A DNA stretch of 59,376 bases from Streptomyces netropsis (GTDB taxonomy: Bacteria; Actinomycetota; Actinomycetes; Streptomycetales; Streptomycetaceae). Position numbers and translations under genes: made by a program. The stretch is from positions 1 through 59,376 of the forward strand of contig NZ_JACHJG010000021.1 in assembly GCF_014203545.1 (NCBI RefSeq), given 5' to 3'. The stretch's first letter is position 1. Each line of letters opens with the position of its first letter. Positions 50,396 to 59,008 of the stretch are shown one piece after another. The notes beneath the pieces were generated by a model, which did not search any database, was not told the origin of the DNA, and saw only the letters and a program-made list of their open reading frames with translations.

Positions 50396-50692
50396 TCAGC
50401 CCAGTTCGAGTACGCGGGCGTGCAGTACCTGGCGCTGCTGGAGCGCCGCGCGCACCGCGCGGTGCAGACCGTCCTCGAGATAGAGGTCGCCCTGCCACTT
50501 CACGACGTGGGCGAAGAGGTCGCCGTAGAACGTCGAGTCCTCCGCGAGCAGCGTCTCGAGGTCGAGCTGCTGCTTCGTGGTCACCAACTGGTCGAGGCGC
50601 ACCGGGCGGGGGGCGACGTCCGCCCACTGCCGGGTGCTTTCCCGGCCGTGGTCGGGGTACGGCCGCCCGTTTCCGATGCGCTTGAAGATCAC
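50396..50692 (-). CDS. Conserved 98-aa protein with ParB-like fold pattern
   Basis: The sequence PVRLDQLVTTKQQLDLETLLAEDSTFYGDLFAHVVKWQGDLYLEDGLHRAVRAALQQRQVLHARVLEL has the GxHR-A-AL-xG pattern of ParB-N/sulfiredoxin-like folds. Similar Streptomyces proteins are sometimes named VapB-type antitoxins, but no VapC toxin is adjacent, so that name is doubtful here. The ATG is at 50690-50692. Strong conservation across actinobacteria is recalled rather than tested. Confidence 0.7.
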   Translation of the reverse strand: MIFKRIGNGRPYPDHGRESTRQWADVAPRPVRLDQLVTTKQQLDLETLLAEDSTFYGDLFAHVVKWQGDLYLEDGLHRAVRAALQQRQVLHARVLELG

Positions 50693-50794
50693 ACGGAAAG
50701 CCTACCGGGCGACAGGCTCCGAGCGCAGCCATGGCGCGGTAGTGCGAAGGTGACAATCAGCCGCATACCGGGAGCGATGCAGGAGCGAGCTTGT

Positions 50795-51094
50795 ATGAGT
50801 GACAGCCCTTTTTCCTCGGATTCGGCTCCCGGGGCCCGCGAGGGCTCCTCCGGGACCCTCCCCGCGGCGGCGCTGGAGGCGCTGGAGGCGGTGGTGCGGG
50901 CGTCCGCGCTCCGCGAACGTTATGCACAGGCTGTGGATCGTGAATCGGCGCACGAGAAGCGCCCGCGCCCTCTTCGGCACGGCCCGCCGTGGGCGGTGTC
51001 GAGGACCCGGGGGCTCACGCCTTCTTCGCGGCGGCGGCCCGTTTCATCTGCTGCTTGTAGGCGCGGACCTGCTCCAGCGACTCCGGTCCGGTGA
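50795..51094 (+). CDS. Doubtful small ORF
   Basis: Up to 99 aa from an ATG at 50795 behind GGAGCGAG. The first 55 residues (SDSPFSSDSAPGAREGSS...ALEALEAVVRASALRERYAQAV) could be a small regulator. The 3' part overlaps the HhH-GPD gene by 80 nt and looks like antisense. It may end earlier through misassigned frame, or not be a gene at all. Confidence 0.3.
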   Translation: MSDSPFSSDSAPGAREGSSGTLPAAALEALEAVVRASALRERYAQAVDRESAHEKRPRPLRHGPPWAVSRTRGLTPSSRRRPVSSAACRRGPAPATPVR

Positions 51095-51599
51095 TGTCGG
51101 CCACCGAACGGTGGGAGCCGTCCTCGCCGTACGGGCCCGCCGCCTCCCGCCAGCCGTCCGGCGTCACCTTGAACTGCTTGCCCAGCAGCGCCAGGAAGAT
51201 CTGCGACTTCTGCTTGCCGAATCCGGGCAGCTCGTTGAGCCGTTTCAGCAGCTCCCCGCCGGTGGCGGGGTCGCGCCAGACCGCGCTCGCGTCCCCGTCG
51301 TAGTGCTCGACGAGGTACTGGCACAGCTGCTGGACCCGCTTGGCCATGGAGGCCGGGTAGCGGTGCACGGCCGGTTTCTCCGCGAACAGCGTCTCCAGCT
51401 CCTCGGGGTCCTTCGCGGCGATCTCCCGCGCGTCCAGGTCGTCGTGGCCCAGCCGCCGCGCCACGGTGTACGGCCCGGTGAAGGCCCATTCCATGGGGAC
51501 CTGCTGGTCCAGGAGCATCCCGACCAGGGCGGCCAGCGGGCTGCGGGAGAGCAGCTCGTCGGCTTCGGGCTGCTGCGCGAGCCGGAGGGAAGGAGACAT
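51015..51599 (-). CDS. HhH-GPD base-excision repair protein
   Basis: A 194-aa DNA glycosylase-type protein. The helix-hairpin-helix reads LLKRLNELPGFGKQKSQIFLALLGKQF (about 115-142), with LLDQQVPMEWAFTGPYTVARRLG near 28-50. It probably removes damaged bases. The catalytic Asp of the HhH-GPD family is not plain in the expected position, so activity may differ from classical members. The ATG is at 51597-51599. Confidence 0.85.
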   Translation of the reverse strand: MSPSLRLAQQPEADELLSRSPLAALVGMLLDQQVPMEWAFTGPYTVARRLGHDDLDAREIAAKDPEELETLFAEKPAVHRYPASMAKRVQQLCQYLVEHYDGDASAVWRDPATGGELLKRLNELPGFGKQKSQIFLALLGKQFKVTPDGWREAAGPYGEDGSHRSVADITGPESLEQVRAYKQQMKRAAAAKKA

Positions 51600-51795
51600 A
51601 GGTCGATGATCCCCCGGGTCCCGGGCCGTCGCACGCGCTCGGGGTGGCGGGCGACCGGCGCGGCCTTTCCGGCGCCCGTTCGGCCGTGTGTTGGTCGGCG
51701 AGGGACGCGGCCACGCGACCTACCTTCACGAACGGTGACGGAATTCCCTTCGTCATTCCCTTCGTCGGCCGCCCCGCTCGTCCCTGGGAGAACGC

Positions 51796-54003
51796 ATGCC
51801 TGCAACGGGTGACGGAAGCGACGGCGGGACACGCGCGGGGGCGCTGCGGAGGCTGGGCGCGTGGTGTGCGCGCCACTTCGTCGTGGTCGTCGTCCTCTGG
51901 CTGGTCGCGCTGGGCGGTCTGCACGCCTTGCAGAACGCGTTCGGCGGTACGTACTCCGACGACTTCTCACTGCCCGGCACCCAGTCGGACGAGGGGGCGG
52001 CGGTGCTGAGGGCGCACGCCCCCACCGCCGGCGGCATCGGCGCGCAGGTCGTCATGTACGACGCGAAGGCGCCCCTGACGCACGTTCAGAGCCAGGTCGG
52101 CCAGGCGGTGTCCGCCCTCCAGAAGCTCCCGCACGTGCTGGCCGCGCAGAACCCGCTGCCCCCGGCCCCGCCCGGGGCGCTCTCCGCCGACGGGAAGACC
52201 GGCTACATCACCGTCCGCTTCGACACCACGCCCTCCACCCTGGGCCACGACTACATCGACCAGGTCGACGACGCGGTCGCGCCGCTGCGGGCCGCGGGCG
52301 TGGAAGTCGAGTACGGGGGGCCGCTGGGCGAACTCGACCGGCCCGAGACCAAGGACTTCACCAGCGAGGCCATCGGTTTCGCCGTGGCGGTGATCGTCCT
52401 GCTGATCGGTTTCGGCAGCGTCGTCGCCGCGGGGATGCCTCTGCTCACCGCCCTGATCGGAGTGATCGTCGGGCTGAGCTGTCTGAGCCTGGTGGCCGCC
52501 GCCTTCACCTTCGCGAGCGTGTCGCCCACCCTGGCCACGATGATCGGGCTGGGCGTGGGCATCGACTACGCCCTCTTCCTGATCACCCGTCACCGTCAGC
52601 TGCTCATGGACGGCGCGGACCCCGTGACGGCGGCGGGCCGGGCGGTGTCCACCAGCGGACGCGCGGTGATGGTCTCCGGCTGCACGGTCATCGTCGCCCT
52701 CGCCGGTCTGTACGTCTCCCGGATCGGCTTCATCGGGAAGCTGGGCGCGGCGGCGGCCGTCACCGTCGTGACGGCCGTCATCGCGGCGATCACCCTCGTC
52801 CCTGCGCTGCTCGGCCTCGTGGGACGCCGCATCGACCGGCTGCGCGTGCGGACGCCCGTCGCGGAGGGCACGACCGGGCCCGGTACGGAGGCGGTCGGGG
52901 GCTGGCACCGCTACGCGCAGCGGGTGGAGCGGCGGCCCTGGTGGTTCCTCGTCGGGGGGCTGGCGGTGGTGGCGGTCCTCGCGATCCCCCTGTTCTCCAT
53001 CCGGCTCGGCCACATCGGCGACGGCGCGGACCCCACCAGCTTCACCGACCGACGCGCCTACGACCTCATCAGCTCGGGGTTCGGGCCGGGCGCCAACGGC
53101 CCGCTGACGATCGTCGTCGACCAGAGCGCCGTCCCGTCCGCCGACCGCGCGGCGCTGGCCGCCGATGTGAAGAAGGCACTCACCGACGTGCCGGGCGCGG
53201 CGAGCATCAGCCCGCCGCAGCCGACGGGCGACGGCGACGTCCTGATCTCCACGGCCGTCTCCAGCAGTTCGCCACAGGACGCGGGGACGACCGAGCTGTT
53301 CAACCGGCTCAAGGACGACGTCCTGCCGCAGGCGGTGTCCGGCACGGCCGCCAAGACGTATGTGACCGGCACGACCGCCGCCCAGGTGGATTTCCTGGAG
53401 CTGATCTCCGCGCGGCTGCCCGTCATCATCGCCGTGGTGGTCGGCCTGGCGTTCCTGATCATCCTGACGGTCTTCCGCGGCCTGCTCGTGGCGGTCAAGG
53501 CGGCCGTCCTCAACCTCCTGTCGATCGCGGCCTCCTACGGTGTCGTGGTCGCCGTCTTCCAGTGGGGGTGGGGAGGTCCCGCGCTGGGGGTCTCCGGCAC
53601 GGTGCCGATCGAGAGCTACGTCCCGATGATGATGTTCGCCATCGTCTTCGGCCTGAGCATGGACTACGAGGTCTTCCTGCTCGCCCGGGTCCACGAGGCG
53701 TGGCGGCGCACCCGCGACAGCAAGGGCAGCGTCGCCCACGGGCTGGAGATCACCGCGCGGGTGATCACCTGCGCGGCGCTGATCATGGTCAGCGTCTTCG
53801 CGGCGTTCATCCTCAGCGACAGCATCGTGGTCAAGATGCTGGGCCTCGGCCTGGCCGTCAGTGTGCTCATCGACGCCACGGTCGTGCGTCTGCTGCTCGT
53901 CCCGGCGGTGATGACGCTCCTCGGCGAGCGGGCGTGGTGGGTCCCCCGGTGGCTGGACCGGTGTCTGCCCCACGTGGACACCGAGGGCGAAGCGCGGGGC
54001 TGA
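51796..54003 (+). CDS. MMPL/RND-family transporter
   Basis: A 735-aa membrane protein with two MMPL halves: one N-terminal span, a periplasmic-type loop, five or six spans (IGFAVAVIVLLIGFGSVVAAGMPLLTALIGVIVGLS, then MIGLGVGIDYALFLITRHRQ) and the same again (PMMMFAIVFGLSMDYEVFLLARVHEAW). The GxxxDY/F motifs for proton relay are present in both halves. It exports lipids or drugs. The ATG is at 51796. No regulator is adjacent on the same strand; the convergent gene is an ECF sigma factor. Confidence 0.95.
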   Translation: MPATGDGSDGGTRAGALRRLGAWCARHFVVVVVLWLVALGGLHALQNAFGGTYSDDFSLPGTQSDEGAAVLRAHAPTAGGIGAQVVMYDAKAPLTHVQSQVGQAVSALQKLPHVLAAQNPLPPAPPGALSADGKTGYITVRFDTTPSTLGHDYIDQVDDAVAPLRAAGVEVEYGGPLGELDRPETKDFTSEAIGFAVAVIVLLIGFGSVVAAGMPLLTALIGVIVGLSCLSLVAAAFTFASVSPTLATMIGLGVGIDYALFLITRHRQLLMDGADPVTAAGRAVSTSGRAVMVSGCTVIVALAGLYVSRIGFIGKLGAAAAVTVVTAVIAAITLVPALLGLVGRRIDRLRVRTPVAEGTTGPGTEAVGGWHRYAQRVERRPWWFLVGGLAVVAVLAIPLFSIRLGHIGDGADPTSFTDRRAYDLISSGFGPGANGPLTIVVDQSAVPSADRAALAADVKKALTDVPGAASISPPQPTGDGDVLISTAVSSSSPQDAGTTELFNRLKDDVLPQAVSGTAAKTYVTGTTAAQVDFLELISARLPVIIAVVVGLAFLIILTVFRGLLVAVKAAVLNLLSIAASYGVVVAVFQWGWGGPALGVSGTVPIESYVPMMMFAIVFGLSMDYEVFLLARVHEAWRRTRDSKGSVAHGLEITARVITCAALIMVSVFAAFILSDSIVVKMLGLGLAVSVLIDATVVRLLLVPAVMTLLGERAWWVPRWLDRCLPHVDTEGEARG

Positions 54004-54004
54004 C

Positions 54005-55246
54005 TCAAGGAGGCGGGGGCGCCAGCCGGGCCGCGCGGGTGAGGAGGTAGCGGGTCTCGGGGACGCTGAGAGTGTGCCCGGCCGCCCGTCGGTAGGCGGA
54101 CCTGGCGCCTTCGGCGTCGCCCGCCTTCTCCAGCAGGTGGGCGCGTACGGCGTCGAGCCGGTGGTGGCCCGCCAACCGTTCCTCCAGCGCGTCGACTTCG
54201 GCGAGCCCGGCGCTCGGGCCGTGCACCATGGCGACGGCCACGGCCCTGCCCAGTTCGGCCATGGGCTCGGGGGCGCGGCGCACGAGGACGTCGTAGAGGG
54301 CGAGGATCAGCGGCCAGTCGGTGTCCTCGGCGCGGGCCGCCTCGTCGTGCAGGGCCGCGATCGCCGCCTGCAACTGATAGGCGCCCGCCGGGCCTTCGGC
54401 CAGGGCCTCCTCCACCAGGGCGGTGCCCTCGGCGATGGCGTGGCGGTCCCAGCGGGTGCGGTCCTGCTCGTCGAGCGGGATCAGCTCGCCGTGCGGGCCG
54501 GTGCGCGCCCGACTGCGGGCGTCGGTGAGCAGCATGAGCGCCAGCAGTCCGGTCACCGCGCCCTCCCGGGGCAGCAGCCGGCGTACGGACCGGGTCAGCC
54601 GGATCGCCTCGCGGGCGAGGTCCGCGCGGTGCAGTGCGCGGCCGGAGGTGGCCGTATAGCCCTCGTTGAAGATCAGGTAGAGGACCTGGAGCACGGCGGC
54701 GAGGCGTGGGTCGCGGTCCTCGGGGCCCGGCTGCCGGAAGGGCATGCCCTTGATCTTGTGCTTCGCCCTGCTGATCCGCTGAGCCGTCGTCGCCTCCGGC
54801 ACCAGGAGCGCGCGGGCGATCTCGGCCGTCGTCAGTCCGCCGACGGCGCGCAGGGTCAGGGCGATCTGCGCGGGCGGGGTGAGCGCGGGGTGGCAGCACA
54901 GGAACAGCAGGGTGAGCGTGTCGTCCTCGGACGGGGCACGGCCCTCCCCGGGCGGCGGGGCGGTGAAGGCGTCCCGGGGCGTGAGCGCCGCGGCGCTCTC
55001 CTCGCGTCTGCGCCGGGCCGTCTCGGCGCGCAGCCCGTCCACGAGACGCCGGGAGGCGACCCGGATCAGCCAGCCGCGCGGGTTGCCCGGCGGGCCGGTC
55101 TCCGGCCACTGCCGCGCGGCGGCGAGCAGCGCCTCCTGCACGGCGTCCTCGGCCGGGCCGAAGTGCCCGTAGCGGCGCACCACCGCGCCGAGGACCTGCG
55201 GCGCGTGCAGGCGCAGCAGGTCCTCGACCTCGGTCGTACGGGTCAC
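54005..55246 (-). CDS. ECF sigma factor with C-terminal TPR/SnoaL-type extension (ECF42-like)
   Basis: A 413-aa protein. Region 2 is at about 15-75 (APQVLGAVVRRYGHFGPAEDAVQEALLAAARQWPETGPPGNPRGWLIRVASRRL) and region 4 near 120-170 (LTTAEIARALLVPEATTAQRISRAKHKIKG). The long C-terminal half of helical repeats is diagnostic of the ECF42 group. These are encoded with DGPF/YCII proteins, as here: its GTG at 55244-55246 overlaps the YCII stop by GTGA. Both are probably one stress-response unit. Confidence 0.9.
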   Translation of the reverse strand: MTRTTEVEDLLRLHAPQVLGAVVRRYGHFGPAEDAVQEALLAAARQWPETGPPGNPRGWLIRVASRRLVDGLRAETARRRREESAAALTPRDAFTAPPPGEGRAPSEDDTLTLLFLCCHPALTPPAQIALTLRAVGGLTTAEIARALLVPEATTAQRISRAKHKIKGMPFRQPGPEDRDPRLAAVLQVLYLIFNEGYTATSGRALHRADLAREAIRLTRSVRRLLPREGAVTGLLALMLLTDARSRARTGPHGELIPLDEQDRTRWDRHAIAEGTALVEEALAEGPAGAYQLQAAIAALHDEAARAEDTDWPLILALYDVLVRRAPEPMAELGRAVAVAMVHGPSAGLAEVDALEERLAGHHRLDAVRAHLLEKAGDAEGARSAYRRAAGHTLSVPETRYLLTRAARLAPPPP

Positions 55247-55656
55247 ACCTGGCAGCCGCTGTCGTCGATGGGGCGGATCACCACCGGGTGCACGGGGGCG
55301 CCCGCCGGGGCCGGGCACTGGGTGATGCGCTCGGCGATCTCGGTGACCCGCTCCAGGCTCGCGCAGTCGAGGACCCAGTACCCGGCGAGCAGCTCCTTCG
55401 TCTCGCCGTAGGGGCCGTCGGAGATCACCGGGCGGCCGTCCCCGCCCCCGGTCACGAGGCGGGTCCGGGCCGGCTCGACCAGGCCTTGGCCGTCCACGAA
55501 CTCGCCGGTCTCGGCGAGGTCGTCGTTGAGCTGTCCCATGAAGGCGAACATCGCCTGCAGCTCCTTCTCGCTCCAGGCCGGGCTGTGGGCGGACCCGTTG
55601 CCGCGCATCGCCTCGTAGTCGGCCTGGGTGCCCTGCACCATCACCAGATACTTCAT
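55243..55656 (-). CDS. YCII/DGPF-domain protein
   Basis: A 137-aa protein: MKYLVMVQGTQADYEAM at the start, then DGPYGETKELLAGYWVLDCASLERVTEIAERI, the DGPF-type signature. Such proteins accompany ECF42 sigma factors in actinobacteria and may sense or modify a small molecule. It lies upstream of the sigma factor and is translationally coupled to it. The ATG is at 55654-55656. Confidence 0.92.
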   Translation of the reverse strand: MKYLVMVQGTQADYEAMRGNGSAHSPAWSEKELQAMFAFMGQLNDDLAETGEFVDGQGLVEPARTRLVTGGGDGRPVISDGPYGETKELLAGYWVLDCASLERVTEIAERITQCPAPAGAPVHPVVIRPIDDSGCQV

Positions 55657-55979
55657 GACTTCGCTCCCTCGGTGCGTCGTCACCTCTTGTGGGCGACTCT
55701 CACAGGGGACGTCGCGGCCGACGGCGCGTTCTCGACACCTCGCGGAGGTTTTCCCCGGAATCACTCTCCGGGACTACCGCGGAGTACGCAGGGGCCGGGC
55801 CGTTCGCGCCGGGAGGGCCGGGGAGCCGCGTGGGTAGAGTTGACGGGCGCCGACGGCCGCCCCGCCGGGTCCGTGCCGAGCGCCTTCCGCCCGGTCCGCG
55901 CGCCGGGCTCCGCACACTTCCCCCGCCCGCCCCGGCCCCGCCGACGGCGTGTGCCCGAGCACGACAGGTTCCTCCTCAG

Positions 55980-57482
55980 TTGCCCTCTCCCGCACTGTCC
56001 CCGGTCGCGCGGCTGCGCGGCGTCCGCCCGCCCCGGCTGTCCCCGAAGGTCCTGCGTACCGAGGTGCTGGCGGGTCTCGTGGTCGCGCTGGCGCTGATCC
56101 CCGAGGCGATCTCGTTCTCGGTCATCGCCGGGGTGGAGCCGAGCGTCGGGCTGTTCGCCTCGTTCACCATGGCCGTCACCACCGCGGTCGTCGGCGGGCG
56201 GCCGGCGATGATCTCGGCGGCGACCGGGGCCGTCGCGCTGGTCATCGCCCCGCTCAACCGCGAGCACGGCCTCGGGTACCTGATCGCCTGCGTCGTCCTC
56301 GCCGGTGTCTTCCAGATCGTGCTCGGCGCGCTCGGCGTCGCGAAGCTGATGCGGTTCGTGCCGCGCAGCGTGATGGTCGGCTTCGTCAATGCCCTCGCGA
56401 TCCTGGTCTTCCTGGCCCAGGTGCCCGAGCTGCGGGACGTGCCCTGGGCCGTCTATCCGCTGGTCGTCGCCGGTATCACGCTGATGGTGTGCTTCCCGAG
56501 GATCACCCGGGCGGTGCCCGCGCCGCTGGTCTCCGTCGTCATCCTCACCGTCGTCACCGTGGCCGCGGGGATCGCGGTGCCGACCGTGGGCGACCGGGGT
56601 GACCTGCCCTCCTCGCTGCCGGTGCCGGGGCTGCCCGACGTGCCGTTCACGCTTCAGACGCTGACGACCGTCGCTCCCTACGCGCTGGCGATGGCGCTGG
56701 TCGGACTGATGGAGTCGCTGCTGACCGCGAAGCTGGTCGACGACATCACCGACACCCGTTCCGACAAGAAGCGCGAATCGATCGGCCAGGGCATCGCCAA
56801 CATCGTCACCGGTCTGCTCGGCGGCATGGGCGGCTGCGCGGTGATCGGCCAGACGATGATCAACGTACGGGTGTCCGGTGCCCGCACCCGGCTGTCGACG
56901 TTCCTCGCGGGCGCGTTCCTGCTGGTGCTGTGCGTCGTCCTCGGCCCGGTCGTCTCCGACATCCCCATGGCCGCCCTCGTCGCCGTCATGATCATGGTGT
57001 CGGTCGCCGCGTTCGACTGGCACTCCATCGCACCGAGGACCCTGCGGCGCATGCCCGCCGGTGAGATCGCCGTCATGGTGATCACCGTCGGCTGTGTGGT
57101 CGCCACCCACAACCTCGCCGTCGGCGTGGTCGTCGGCACGCTCACCGCCATGGTCATCTTCGCCCGGCGCGTCGCCCACGTCGCGGACGTCACCTCGGTC
57201 ACCGACCCCGACGGCTCCCGGGTCGTCCACGCGGTGACCGGCGCGCTCTTCTTCGCCTCCGCGAACGACCTGGCCGCCCGGTTCGACTACGCCGGCGACC
57301 CGGACGAGGTCGTCATCGACCTCACGGGCGCCCGCATATGGGACGCCTCCGCCGTCGCCGCGCTGGACGCCGTCACCGCCAAGTACGCGCAGCGGGGCAA
57401 GACCGCCCGGATCACCGGGCTCGACGAACACAGCGCCAGGCTCCACGGCACGCTCAGCGGTGAGCTCTCCGCGACCGGGTGA
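55980..57482 (+). CDS. SulP-family anion transporter with STAS domain
   Basis: About 500 aa. The first transmembrane block reads LRTEVLAGLVVALALIPEAISFSVIAGVEPSVGLFASF, and roughly ten more spans follow. The C-terminal STAS domain spans about 415-490 (VTGALFFASANDLAARFDYAGDPDEVVIDLTGARIWDASAVAALDAV). It imports sulfate, bicarbonate or other anions. No ATG lies near the domain start. The TTG at 55980 is tentative and has no good ribosome site; a GTG at about 56063 is an alternative. Confidence 0.85.
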   Translation: MPSPALSPVARLRGVRPPRLSPKVLRTEVLAGLVVALALIPEAISFSVIAGVEPSVGLFASFTMAVTTAVVGGRPAMISAATGAVALVIAPLNREHGLGYLIACVVLAGVFQIVLGALGVAKLMRFVPRSVMVGFVNALAILVFLAQVPELRDVPWAVYPLVVAGITLMVCFPRITRAVPAPLVSVVILTVVTVAAGIAVPTVGDRGDLPSSLPVPGLPDVPFTLQTLTTVAPYALAMALVGLMESLLTAKLVDDITDTRSDKKRESIGQGIANIVTGLLGGMGGCAVIGQTMINVRVSGARTRLSTFLAGAFLLVLCVVLGPVVSDIPMAALVAVMIMVSVAAFDWHSIAPRTLRRMPAGEIAVMVITVGCVVATHNLAVGVVVGTLTAMVIFARRVAHVADVTSVTDPDGSRVVHAVTGALFFASANDLAARFDYAGDPDEVVIDLTGARIWDASAVAALDAVTAKYAQRGKTARITGLDEHSARLHGTLSGELSATG

Positions 57483-57583
57483 CGCGCGGCGCGGCGGCGC
57501 CGATCGTGCTCGTCCGGCCCGAGGGCCGGGGCAATGGGAAATAAATTCTCCCGTGGGGGCGCGAAAACCTGTCATGGTGACGG

Positions 57584-57612
57584 TAGACATGGAGTTTGCG
57601 CGGGGCTAGGCT
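57584..57612 (+). promoter_or_regulatory. Promoter of MerR copy 2
   Basis: -35 TAGACA (57584-57589), 17-bp spacer, -10 TAGGCT (57607-57612), in the same GGTAGACAT ... TTTTTC context as copy 1. Confidence 0.6.
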
Positions 57613-57749
57613 TTTTCCTGAAACCGGTGTGAGCATCACCGGCACCGACAGTGAAGCGCCGGAGGCGGGACGTACGCCACCCTCCTGGGTCGACACAAAA
57701 CGGTGGAATTCGGCGCACACCGCCGACGGATGGTGCTCAAAAACGCCTC

Positions 57750-57790
57750 GGGATCCCGGTGCCGCAGGGTGCCGGGGGCTTCGACGCGTC
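57750..57790 (+). promoter_or_regulatory. Leader hairpin before MerR copy 2
   Basis: CCCGGTGCC-GCAG-GGTGCCGGG forms a 9-bp RNA stem with two G-U pairs, followed by TTCGACGCGTCCC as in copy 1. Confidence 0.65.
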
Positions 57791-57805
57791 CCAGAAAAGG
57801 TGCGA

Positions 57806-58156
57806 ATGCCCCCAGAGAATCAACCGTCCGCCACCGATCGACTCGACGACGACGACTACCCCGCCTACACCATGGGGCGTGCCGCGGAGATGATCGGGGC
57901 CACGCCCGGCTTCCTCCGGGCCATCGGGGAAGCCGGGCTGATCACCCCGCTGCGCTCCGAGGGCGGCCACCGCCGCTACTCCCGCTATCAGCTGCGCGTC
58001 GCCGCCCGGGCCCGTGAGCTCGTCGACGCGGGCACCCCGATCGAGGCCGCCTGCCGCATCGTGATCCTCGAGGACCAGCTCGAGGACGCCCTCCGGATCA
58101 ACGAGGAGCTGCGCCGGGACGGCCCCGACGAGCCGGACCGGCCCGGCGGCGCCTGA
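57806..58156 (+). CDS. MerR-type helix-turn-helix regulator (copy 2)
   Basis: A 116-aa protein, nearly identical to copy 1 through the HTH (DDDDYPAYTMGRAAEMIGATPGFLRAIGEAGLITPLRSEGGHRRYSRYQLRVAARARELVD). It differs in the first 13 residues and in a longer acidic tail (DGPDEPDRPGGA). The ATG at 57806-57808 is 5 nt after AAAAGG. It heads the second cold-shock module, transcribed toward csp and the helicase. Confidence 0.92.
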   Translation: MPPENQPSATDRLDDDDYPAYTMGRAAEMIGATPGFLRAIGEAGLITPLRSEGGHRRYSRYQLRVAARARELVDAGTPIEAACRIVILEDQLEDALRINEELRRDGPDEPDRPGGA

Positions 58157-58308
58157 CGCGGGACGTCCGACACCGAGCACCGCGCGAGCGGCCGGGACGC
58201 CGAATATCTATTGCCGCAGCCACAGAAATCAGTGCAATGCGCGGTAAGGATTTATGGCACAGCGGGCGGAGTGAAATTACTTCCCGTACCCGGTCGCTCG
58301 CGCCGTGC

Positions 58309-58484
58309 TACTCTGGATTCCAGTTGCAGTTGTGGTTACCCAAGGACTTCAAGTGCGCTTCTCGGCATTCCATGTCGGAGAGTGCGCTTTCGTATTTCCG
58401 GTGCTTTCCGGCCGGGGCAATCATCACGGCGACGCGAGGACCGCACAGTGCGGACCTCGGGCAATGCCCCGAAGGAGATATGAC
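58309..58484 (+). promoter_or_regulatory. csp copy 2 promoter and structured 5' UTR
   Basis: Extended -10 TGC-TACTCT (58309-58314). Hairpin 1 (58351-58389) keeps its shape although many bases differ from copy 1; the changes are compensated largely by G-U pairs. The CCGCA/TGCGG stem and the GGGC/GCCC stem are unchanged. The leader length of about 164 nt equals copy 1. Confidence 0.6.
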
Positions 58485-58688
58485 ATGGCTACTGGCACCG
58501 TGAAGTGGTTCAACGCGGAAAAGGGCTTCGGCTTCATCGAGCAGGAGGGTGGCGGCCCGGACGTGTTCGCCCACTACTCGAACATCGCCACCCAGGGCTT
58601 CCGTGAGCTCCAGGAGGGCCAGAAGGTGAACTTCGACGTCACGCAGGGCCAGAAGGGCCCGCAGGCGGAGAACATCGTCCCCGCCTAA
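58485..58688 (+). CDS. Cold-shock protein, CspA family (copy 2)
   Basis: A 67-aa cold-shock-domain protein with RNP1 KGFGFI and RNP2 DVFAHY. Its only visible change from copy 1 is Ala25 to Pro (GGGPDVF). The ATG at 58485 follows GAAGGAG. Same terminator type downstream. Near-identity of coding sequence with diverged flanks implies selection or gene conversion. Confidence 0.97.
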   Translation: MATGTVKWFNAEKGFGFIEQEGGGPDVFAHYSNIATQGFRELQEGQKVNFDVTQGQKGPQAENIVPA

Positions 58689-58706
58689 GCGCCCGGACGC
58701 ATGACG

Positions 58707-58757
58707 TAGCTGGGGCCCGCACCTTGGGTGCGGGCCCCAGCTCGTTGCTTTTTCGGG
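58707..58757 (+). terminator. Terminator after csp copy 2
   Basis: GCTGGGGCCCGCACC and GGTGCGGGCCCCAGC around TTG, followed by TCGTTGCTTTTT. Confidence 0.9.
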
Positions 58758-58975
58758 GGGCTCGCCCGCGGTGCGCCGCACGGGCAATCCCCTTTTCCCG
58801 GATCATGGCGGACAAACCGCCCGTGATGCCGGCCGCACAGCCCGCCCATGGCTTCGCCGTACGGCGCACAGTCGGGCGCACGCCGGTCCTGATCGAGGCG
58901 ACCGGCTTCGATTTCGTCTTTTCTTCGGTTCGTTCTTGCGATCTCTGAGCGGCTCATCGCAGGCCGCCGGGAATT

Positions 58976-58998
58976 CCTCGATACGTGCCGTATCGAGG
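58976..58998 (+). promoter_or_regulatory. Hairpin overlapping the helicase ribosome-binding site (copy 2)
   Basis: Identical to copy 1: CCTCGATACG and CGTATCGAGG around TGC, directly followed by AAGGTTCCAC and the TTG start. Confidence 0.7.
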
Positions 58999-59008
58999 AA
59001 GGTTCCAC

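Noticed and set aside
51967..53973. A 668-aa minus-strand open frame over the MMPL gene
   Set aside because: Antisense shadow; the MMPL reading shows transmembrane spans and motifs, this one only charged low-complexity sequence.
55689..55979. N-terminal extension of the SulP transporter frame
   Set aside because: The extension is Arg/Pro-rich, has no membrane or known domain, and overlaps the leader of the divergent YCII gene.
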